DNA of 6,316 bases from Candidatus Peregrinibacteria bacterium CG11_big_fil_rev_8_21_14_0_20_46_8 (GTDB lineage: Bacteria; Patescibacteriota; Gracilibacteria; UBA1369; UM-FILTER-53-11): contig PCVQ01000056.1 of the NCBI GenBank assembly GCA_002796025.1, positions 1,959 to 8,274 on the forward strand. Reading direction: 5' to 3'. A program made the position numbers and the translations under genes. Positions 1-6,200 of this stretch are shown one piece after another. Within the stretch, counting starts at the first letter, position 1. The number at the start of each line of letters is the position of its first letter. Below the pieces are notes generated by a model that was given only the letters and a program-made list of their open reading frames with translations, ran no database searches and was not told the origin of the DNA.

Positions 1-1
1 C

Positions 2-946
2 CGCATCTCGCGCTTTGGGGTTATTTCCATGGCCTCTTCGCTCGATACCATCGGGCCAATCACGCGCGATGTTGAAGATGCTGCGCACTTGCTCCAGCTT
101 TTGGCCGGTCACGATTTGTACGATTCGACCACACCCGATGTTCCGGTGCCGGATTATGTTGCGGCGATGAAAGGGGAAGATGGCGCGAGCAGTGCAGGCG
201 GCGCAAATAGCACTGGCGCCGCACCTAGCCTCAAAGGCATTAAGCTCGGCATTCCCAAAGAATTTTTCAGCGCAGAAGGCATGGATGAAGATCAGGCAAA
301 CTCGGTGCGCACTGCCATTGAAGAGTTGAAAAAACTTGGTGCGGAAATTGTCGATATCAGCCTGCCGCATAGTATGTACGGCTTGGCGGTTTACTATATT
401 ATTTGTCCGTCGGAAGTCAGTGCGAACATGGCACGCTACGACGGCATTCGCTACGGTCACGCAACAAAAGATGCCGATAATTTGCTCGACTATTATATGA
501 AGACGCGCAGCGAAGGCTTTGGTGATGAGATGAAGCGCCGCATTATGATTGGAACATACGCGCTCTCTGCCGGGTACTACGATGCCTTTTATCTTAAAGC
601 GCAAAAGGTCCGCACTATTATTAAGCGCGAGTTTGAAGAGGCATTTCAAAAAGTTGATGCGATGATTGCGCCGACGGTTCCGACTCCCGCTTTTAAAGTA
701 GGGGAGAATGTCGATGATCCGGTGGCAATGTATTTGCAAGATATTTTAACGTGCTCGATTAATATTGTTGGTGTGCCGAGTATCTCAGTGCCGTGCGGTT
801 TGAGTAAGCCGGCTGCCGGAGCCGTCGCAGGCCTTCCATTGGGCATGCAAATCATCGGTCCGCAATTCGGCGAAGAAAAAATTCTGCGCGTAGGATACGC
901 GTATCAGCAGGTGACGGACTGGCACAAGAAACGGGCGGCGTTGTAG
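2..946 (+). CDS. gatA: Glu-tRNA(Gln)/Asp-tRNA(Asn) amidotransferase subunit A, 5'-truncated by window edge
   Basis: GatA is the amidase subunit of the cytoplasmic GatCAB complex. It releases ammonia from glutamine, and GatB uses it to convert mischarged Glu-tRNA(Gln) or Asp-tRNA(Asn) to the amidated form. The frame is open to the left edge. The ATG at 29 is an internal Met in the conserved block RFGVISMASSLDTIGPITRDVEDAA, so it is not the start. About 314 of roughly 480 residues are visible. The amidase-signature Lys-Ser-Ser triad of the family should lie mostly upstream, outside the window. Seen here: KLGIPKEFF; YYIICPSEVSANMARYDGIRYG; the TRSEGFGDEMKRRIMIGTYALS block; IAPTVPTP; and the C-terminal GLPLGMQIIGPQFGE. 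The Tyr, Arg and Asp that bind glutamine in characterised GatA proteins probably correspond to YYII, KRRI and YLQD (inference). Two Ala/Gly/Ser-rich insertions interrupt otherwise canonical sequence, at 173-229 and about 806-829. No gatB follows, because the next gene is convergent. Confidence 0.96.
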   Translation, partial: RISRFGVISMASSLDTIGPITRDVEDAAHLLQLLAGHDLYDSTTPDVPVPDYVAAMKGEDGASSAGGANSTGAAPSLKGIKLGIPKEFFSAEGMDEDQANSVRTAIEELKKLGAEIVDISLPHSMYGLAVYYIICPSEVSANMARYDGIRYGHATKDADNLLDYYMKTRSEGFGDEMKRRIMIGTYALSAGYYDAFYLKAQKVRTIIKREFEEAFQKVDAMIAPTVPTPAFKVGENVDDPVAMYLQDILTCSINIVGVPSISVPCGLSKPAAGAVAGLPLGMQIIGPQFGEEKILRVGYAYQQVTDWHKKRAAL

Positions 947-970
947 GCTGGTAGGCCCGTTCAAATATTG

Positions 971-1004
971 CGCGATAATATGTATCGTGGTCTTTTAATA
1001 ATTT
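971..1004 (+). terminator. Possible intrinsic terminator of gatA
   Basis: Twenty-four bases after the gatA stop, 971-977 can pair with 983-989 around the 5-nt loop ATATG. This gives seven pairs including one G-T wobble. The T-rich stretch TCTTTTAATAATTT (991-1004) follows on the + strand. The order stem then T-run fits a rho-independent terminator for gatA. The stem is short and half AT, so it would be a weak one. Confidence 0.4.
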
Positions 1005-1018
1005 CGGCGCCGAAATTA
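999..1018. repeat. Perfect 20-bp palindrome between convergent genes
   Basis: TAATTTCGGCGCCGAAATTA equals its own reverse complement over all 20 bases. As RNA it could fold into an 8-bp stem with a GCGC tetraloop on either strand. It lies between the tails of gatA and holA. No clean T-run follows it on either strand: CAGGTAAGG on +, TTAAAAGACC on minus. A bidirectional terminator or RNA-end stabiliser is possible, as is a dyad protein-binding site; the sequence does not decide between them. Confidence 0.6.
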
Positions 1019-1056
1019 CAGGTAAGGGTCCGATTAGACAATGTAAAATAGCAACG

Positions 1057-1071
1057 CGCGACTGGGTCGCG
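1057..1071 (-). terminator. Hairpin downstream of holA, weak terminator candidate
   Basis: CGCGAC (1057-1062) and GTCGCG (1066-1071) are perfect inverted arms around a 3-nt spacer, 22 bases beyond the holA stop. Read on the minus strand, the hairpin is followed by CGTTGCTATTTTAC, so the T-run is displaced and short. It may help end holA transcription, but it is not a textbook intrinsic terminator. Confidence 0.25.
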
Positions 1072-1092
1072 AAAAATCGCCGCCGCTTATTT

Positions 1093-2079
1093 TCACACGC
1101 ACAAATTCAAAACCAACCTATCCAGCGCCAGCGCAAAGTCGCGCTTGTCGCCCACTAGCACTTTCAGCTCGCCGCTCTTTAACTGCGTATCCAATTCGAT
1201 TAACAGCTCATATGCGCGCTTGAGCTGTGCCATAGAAAAGTTGCGCACAATGCTGAGCGTATTTTGCACCACAAAGGGATGCTCTTTGATTTTGCTCGCA
1301 ATTTCCCCTTTGTGAGCGCCCTGTTCGGCCAGATCTTTGACGCTCGTAATAATGCGGAACTGCCGCATGATCATATACAAGATACGGTACGGATCTTCGC
1401 CCGTGTAGAGCAGATTGTGCAGTGCGCTCGTCGCTGCCTTAATATTTTTGGTGCTCAGCGCATCGGTAAATTTAAAGATCGATGTTGCGAGTGTGGTATC
1501 GATCATCAGCTCGATGTCTTGCCGGTTGATGGGGCGCGCTGCCGCCTCGGCAGATGCGCCACAGTACGCACACAACTTCGCAATCTCATTTTCCAGTGCA
1601 TAGAGATCGCCGCCCAAAATATCGCCGAGCAGCTGCACGGCATCGGGCTCGATTTGCCCGCCGCGGCCCGCAACTTCACTCCGAATCCACTTATCCAATT
1701 GCATGCCCTGTGGCGGAGTAAAATCCACAACTTCCGCGGCCTTTACGAGTTTTTTATAGAGCGAAGTACGCTTATCCACACTGCCCATCTCACTAAAAAC
1801 CAGCACGCAAAAGTCGGGAATTTGTTCCAGCGCCTTTCCCATAATTTCGCGCTCATCGCTACTTCCATCGCGCAAAAAGTCCTTCACAATCAGCAGCCGT
1901 TTATCGCCCAAAAAAGGCGCCGCCGCGCACGAACTCACAACATCTTTCGCCTTCACCTCCTTGCCATCCAACGTCTCCATATTCATATCGCCGTGCTTTT
2001 TCTCAAACTCGGCCTTCCAAAAGGAGAGTTTTTTGCGGTGCGAATAGGTGTCGTCGCCAAAGAAGAGGAAGAGAGCCAT
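1093..2079 (-). CDS. holA: DNA polymerase III subunit delta (clamp-loader subunit)
   Basis: The delta subunit is the part of the clamp-loader complex that opens the beta sliding clamp during replication. The 328-residue length is normal for the family. Recognisable blocks in order: an N-terminal FLFFGDDTYSHRKKL, which stands where AAA+ relatives have a nucleotide-binding loop but lacks a Walker A GKT, as expected for delta; PFLGDKRLLIVKD (about 55-67); CVLVFSE (91-97); DKWIRSEV followed by GGDLYALENEIAKLCAYC (about 156-173), the D-x6-NE-x2-KL signature; IFKFTDALSTKNIKAA (201-216); GEDPYRILYMIMRQFR (227-242); HPFVVQ (267-272); and LDTQLKSGE near the end. The ATG at 2079 leads straight into the first beta strand, so this start is convincing although no Shine-Dalgarno sequence is visible upstream. 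It ends with TGA at 1093-1095. It lies 63 bp downstream of the unrecognised 150-residue gene on the same strand and could be read from that promoter or its own; no clear promoter is visible in the gap. Confidence 0.95.
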   Translation of the reverse strand: MALFLFFGDDTYSHRKKLSFWKAEFEKKHGDMNMETLDGKEVKAKDVVSSCAAAPFLGDKRLLIVKDFLRDGSSDEREIMGKALEQIPDFCVLVFSEMGSVDKRTSLYKKLVKAAEVVDFTPPQGMQLDKWIRSEVAGRGGQIEPDAVQLLGDILGGDLYALENEIAKLCAYCGASAEAAARPINRQDIELMIDTTLATSIFKFTDALSTKNIKAATSALHNLLYTGEDPYRILYMIMRQFRIITSVKDLAEQGAHKGEIASKIKEHPFVVQNTLSIVRNFSMAQLKRAYELLIELDTQLKSGELKVLVGDKRDFALALDRLVLNLCV

Positions 2080-2142
2080 GGACGAAGGATAACCAAATAA
2101 TAAGCGCTGCGCAAAATTAACCTGAAAAGTTACCGTCGACGG

Positions 2143-2595
2143 CTATTTTTCATGCTTGGGAGAAATCACAGCAAGCGCCTTATCCATGAACTTCTTTGCA
2201 ACAAGATATACAACTTTCCATGCGTTTTTTGCACGTGCATCTTCAGGTGCGGGAATGTCCAATGCTTCCGCTTCTAGATAATATTCATCCATTGGAGGTT
2301 GATTTTTGTAGTCGACATCAGAGCGCATAGCCCAAAAGCGCGCTAAGAGATCGCGCATCTCATTTTGCACATTATTGAGCGCAACTAACTGTTCTGGCGA
2401 TAAATCTGGGCGGTTTCTTTGTCCTGCAAAAAATGCTTCAGTATCTTGAACCATAGGATGTGCATAGACATCGTTTGGCAACGAATAATCTGGTGAATAT
2501 GCGACGAAATCGCCTTTTTGCAGTGGGTGCTCCTTACCGTTTGCTCGTCGATCATTGGCAAGTTGATTCCAGCTCTCACGAGTATATGTGCGCAT
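2143..2595 (-). CDS. Hypothetical protein, 150 residues, unrecognised
   Basis: I do not recognise this family. The protein is soluble-looking and polar, with no signal peptide or membrane segment. The N-terminal third has charged and aromatic patches (RTYTRESWNQLANDRR, then KGDFVAYSPDY). The middle is probably helical (LSPEQLVALNNVQNEMRDLLARFWAMRSD, about 65-93). The last part, AKNAWKVVYLVAKKFMDKALAVI (about 122-144), could form an amphipathic helix. The frame opens further upstream, to an ATG at 2715 inside the preceding gene. I choose the ATG at 2593-2595 because a near-consensus promoter (2624-2651) would start transcription at about 2617, too late for the longer form, and because the extra 40 residues translate the tail of the neighbouring gene and AT-rich promoter DNA. 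No Shine-Dalgarno sequence is seen. The stop is TAG at 2143-2145. The gene lies 63 bp upstream of holA. It could be a lineage-specific gene. Confidence 0.7.
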   Translation of the reverse strand: MRTYTRESWNQLANDRRANGKEHPLQKGDFVAYSPDYSLPNDVYAHPMVQDTEAFFAGQRNRPDLSPEQLVALNNVQNEMRDLLARFWAMRSDVDYKNQPPMDEYYLEAEALDIPAPEDARAKNAWKVVYLVAKKFMDKALAVISPKHEK

Positions 2596-2623
2596 AAATA
2601 ATTGATTACCGAATAGGTAGTCT

Positions 2624-2651
2624 ACTATAAATAAAATAGATTTTTTGTCAA
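2624..2651 (-). promoter_or_regulatory. Sigma-70-type promoter for the 150-residue gene
   Basis: On the minus strand a perfect -35 box TTGACA (2646-2651) is followed, after a 16-bp AT-rich spacer, by TATAGT (2624-2629), one mismatch from the consensus -10. Transcription would begin near 2617, giving a leader of about 20 bases before the ATG at 2595. The promoter starts 5 bp beyond the TAA stop of the SRPBCC gene, so the downstream gene can be expressed independently of it. This is the best promoter match I found in the window. Confidence 0.7.
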
Positions 2652-2656
2652 TAAAT

Positions 2657-3157
2657 TTATGATCTAAACAACTCAGCCATCTTATCGAATGACTCATTCC
2701 ATCCCGCTGCCGCATCTTTGCTCATCGATTCTGGCATGCCCTCGTGATGTAGCGTCATTTTTGTTTTGCCCTCTCCCTCATCTTCAAAAGTAATCGTCAC
2801 CAGCAGCTCCATAGGAAAATCGTCTGCCATGCCATAGTGTGCCGCCGAAACTATATTTCCGTTTTCATCGGCAAAGCTGTCTGTGCATACGATTTTTTCC
2901 ATCGGTACGATCTCTTTATACGTACCGGTGCTCCAAATGCCCTTCTTCCAGGACTCTTCACCTTCATCAGACTGCATGCAAAAAAGATATTTACCACCTT
3001 CCCGAAAATCCATACTAATATGCGGTGCCTTAAAAATCTTTGGCCCCCACCATTGTTGTACCATTTTGGCATCGCTCCAAGCCTTCCATACAAGCTCGAG
3101 CGGGGCATGAAAGGTTCGGGTAATAACCAGTTCCTGATTGTTTGGTGAATTGGGCAT
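2657..3157 (-). CDS. AHSA1-type SRPBCC (START-like) domain protein
   Basis: A 166-residue single-domain protein of the SRPBCC/Bet v1-like fold, in the AHSA1 group named after the activator of Hsp90 ATPase. Family hallmarks: ITRTFHAPLELVWKAWSDAKMVQQWWGP near the N terminus (about 12-39), GGKYLF (about 55-59), WSTGTYKEIVPMEKIVCTDSF (about 75-95), the strand block LLVTITFEDEGEGKTKMTLHHEGMP (about 118-142), and the closing helix GWNESFDKMAELF (152-164). The fold forms a hydrophobic pocket for small ligands. Ligands for bacterial stand-alone members are mostly unknown, and nothing here identifies one. The ATG at 3155-3157 gives the usual short lead before the first strand. No Shine-Dalgarno sequence is present; the upstream DNA is an AT run (TATATATTATAT) that may be a -10 element, in which case the message would be nearly leaderless. 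The gene lies 84 bp downstream of the surface-protein stop. Genes of this kind are often scattered and mobile between lineages. Confidence 0.92.
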   Translation of the reverse strand: MPNSPNNQELVITRTFHAPLELVWKAWSDAKMVQQWWGPKIFKAPHISMDFREGGKYLFCMQSDEGEESWKKGIWSTGTYKEIVPMEKIVCTDSFADENGNIVSAAHYGMADDFPMELLVTITFEDEGEGKTKMTLHHEGMPESMSKDAAAGWNESFDKMAELFRS

Positions 3158-3200
3158 ATATAATATATATGAGACGTGATTCGATGCATTTTTCTACGGC

Positions 3201-3217
3201 CAAAATAATATATTTTG
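3201..3217. repeat. AT-rich inverted repeat upstream of the SRPBCC gene
   Basis: CAAAATA and TATTTTG form perfect 7-bp arms around ATA, between the surface-protein stop and the SRPBCC start. A second short dyad, GGAAG/CTTCC with a 4-nt loop, occupies 3219-3232 immediately next to it. Read on the minus strand, the GC-containing dyad comes first and the AT-rich arm second, so together they could act as a weak terminator of the surface gene. Alternatively, the AT-rich dyad could be an operator for the SRPBCC gene. Confidence 0.3.
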
Positions 3218-3241
3218 CGGAAGCAATCTTCCTCCAATTCC

Positions 3242-6200
3242 TTACCTCGCCACCTGCTCCTGCTGCAAGTCTAAGACTTGCTCAATGCCGGGCGGAGGGT
3301 TGTAGAAGAGGCGGCCGTCGTAGTTAATTACGATGGTGCCGGTGCCGCGGCGGGCGTTGCCGATGAAGCTGCGGGTGTCGAAGATCGGCTCGATGTCGCC
3401 GTAGATGAGACCCTCAATATAGAGCTGTTGGTTTGATTCTCCGGTGCCGATGATTTTTCCTGCTTGCCCCGCTTTAGCGGTGGCGTCGCGTTTTGTAACG
3501 CCCGTTTGCACGGTATCCAGCGCCACGAAAATTCCGTTCAGTTCGGTGACATGCGGCGCAACTTTTATATTTCCATTTATCACAATAAATGCGATCGATG
3601 GAATCGACTTAATATTCGTGAGATTAAAAGGCGTGGTGTCGTATTTGATATTGCTGTTAATAATGAGATCGCCGTTTTCGATGACGTATGTTTTTGCGCC
3701 GCCGGTAATTGGGAGATTTGTATTGATGGTGAGATCGGCATCTTTGATTTTATAAATCTCAAAATTTGGATTTGGGCTTGTGTTGAAGCCGACCGTGCCC
3801 GGTGTATTTAAGTTGGTAATGGTACGCGCTGCGGTACCAAGATTCTCGTTAAAGCGCGTGATGCGGGTGATGTTTTCGGTAATATCGGCACGTACATTCG
3901 GACGCTCAAGGTCGTTGGCAAGCGAAGAGGTGATTTCGCAAATTGCACTGCTCAAGCTCTCGATTGGATTGCGGTATGCCTCGGGCAGGCTTGTTGAGTT
4001 GGTATTACTCTGCTGGCAAATGGTGTGACGGGGGAGTCGAAGCGTTTCGATTTGGCCGGGACCGGTGCCGGGCAGTTTTGCTGGTGGCGGCGGCTTTGGC
4101 GTGATAATCGGCCCTTCGATATTTGGAATGTCGCCGCAGCTCGAGATGTCGCTGCCGATGCTCAGGTCTCGCTCTAAGATTACGTCACCGATACCTTGCG
4201 TGAGCAAAAACGGACATGGCGTAAAGAGTGTCGCGTTGGCACGGTTATCAAAGTTATCGAATACTTCGTTTACAAATTTTTCTCCGCAGAAGGAGCGCTC
4301 GAGCGTGCGGCAGTATGCTTTGGTAATAACCGAATTTACAAGTTTGCCGCGGTAGGTGAGGATGATGTCTCCGGTGGTGGTCATGTTTTCCACGCGCAAT
4401 CCGCTTTGTCCGGTAAATGGGCTGCCGGTGTAGCAGATGCTGTTTGCATTAATTGGTAACTCGCTGCACCGCGGAATGTCTGCGCGCTGGTTTCCGCTGC
4501 CAACTTCTACTTCGAGTTTAAAGTCGCGGCCGCTAAATGCTGCTTTTACCAATTCGATGCGGCTGCCCTCCGAGCCGTTGAGAATTCCGTTGCGCATGTT
4601 GCGGTCTAAAAGTGTGAGTTCGCTGACATTTTGGAGCGGCGTGAAAGTAACTTGAAACTCTGCAGTCTCGTTCGGTGCAATCACATTTCCGCGCGAGCGT
4701 ACTTCGAATGCGCGCTTTACCAGCTCGCCATCCGGGGGCCGGGTAATGCCCTGCGGTTTAATGATTGCTTTACAGACGCGGCCATCGGCAACGCGCCGTG
4801 GATCGACCTCTACTTCTATAACCGTGCGCGGTGTGAGGTCTTCGAATTTTACGGTGGAGCGGCGAGAGCCGGGCTGGTGAGTGATAGTTTCTAAAATACG
4901 GTCGCCTTCCTTGCGCACCCAGGTAAAGCCGCCAAAAAAGTTGAGTGGTTCTGCGAGCGCGCTAAAGGTAAGTTCGTTATTTGCTTGTGCTGTGACCGAG
5001 CGCGGAATAACGTCGGGCTCGACTGTAAGATCTTCACATTTTAGTTTAGGACCGCCGCCTCCTCCGCCTCCTGGAGGTGCGACGCTAAGATCTGCCTGAC
5101 AGCTTGCGCCGCTGGCTACCGGCGCGCCCTGTACGTTGATGCGGCTGTCGTTGGTAAGTGTTGTAAACGTGACTGAGCGGCCAGTTTGTGTTTCTGGCGG
5201 TAAGCCGGGACGAACGTGCGTCCATGTTACTGTTCCCGGAAAGTTATTTGGAAAGACATTCGCACTAAAACTTTGGCGCGGATTGTCGCGGAGAATTTGA
5301 TTTGGGCTTACGCTGAGTGCTTGGCAATCCGGAGCGCCGCCGCCGCCCGGCCGTACCGGAATGGTTGCGGCACATGTTGCACCTGGGGCTACCGGCGTTG
5401 CACTTACGCGAATCGTACTCGAATCGTTGAGGGTGGTGAAAGTTGCGGATGCGGCGGTGACTACTTCATCCGGCTCGCCCGGTCTGCTGTGCACCCATGT
5501 TATTGTTGGAGTAAAGCCGCTGGCTGGAGTTATACTTGCTTGAAAAGTTTGGGTTGATTGGCCGCGCTCAATCAAAGTTGGCGATGCAGTGAGTGAGGTA
5601 CATGCGATTGGCGGCGGTGGCGGCGGCTCGTCCGTTGGCCGCACCTCGCCCACACAGACGCCAGTCGGCTCGTCAGGTGTGGCCGTTGCGCGAATCACGC
5701 TCGTTGCGTCGATGCCAGTTACCCGAAAGAGCAGCTTATAATTTTGTACCGTAGTGCTGTCGACTACCGTTCCATTCTTTATATGTTGTGCAGTAATCGA
5801 GCCGGCAAAACTCATCGGATCGATTGCAATTTCAAACTCTTGCTGCGTAACACCAGGACCAAGTGTGTTTGGAGTTATGGTAAGTGAACGGCAGGCATCG
5901 AAACGCGGAGGCTGCACAATAGCGCGTGCGCGACATGCAGGCGCGTTGCCGAGTGTTGCAATAACATCGACTGCGCTTGTTTGATTTAATTCATTTACGG
6001 TAAAGGTACCACTGCGGCCGGGAACAGTTGCGCGGCTCCATGTAAGTCCGTTGCGTGTATGAATCCAGTTAATGTCGCCCGAATAATCCGGCGGATCTAC
6101 ACTTACCGTAAATTGCTGGCTTGTTGTGCCGGTTGGAATAAGCGTTGGCGTAAGCGTAAGTTGCGTACACTCCACCGGAGGCGGTGGCGCAACAACTTCC

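Noticed and set aside
1264..2100. A 278-codon open frame on the + strand, opposite holA
   Set aside because: It lies wholly antisense to a confidently identified gene; its Cys/His/Arg-rich translation is typical of a shadow frame and matches no family I know.
2133..2142. 10-bp palindrome CCGTCGACGG directly after the stop of the 150-residue gene
   Set aside because: It is short, has no loop space for a stable hairpin and no T-run after it; it could easily be chance.
2596..2715. Longer N-terminal form of the 150-residue protein, starting at 2715
   Set aside because: The extra residues overlap the SRPBCC coding end and cover the predicted promoter; the segment reads like translated AT-rich intergenic DNA.
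2851..3237. A 128-codon minus-strand frame overlapping the SRPBCC gene
   Set aside because: It is another frame of a clearly coding region, and its translation has no family features.
5609..5626. GGC-rich run on the + strand as a microsatellite
   Set aside because: It encodes a six-proline hinge with mixed CCG/CCA codons, so it is explained by the protein and is not a uniform repeat.
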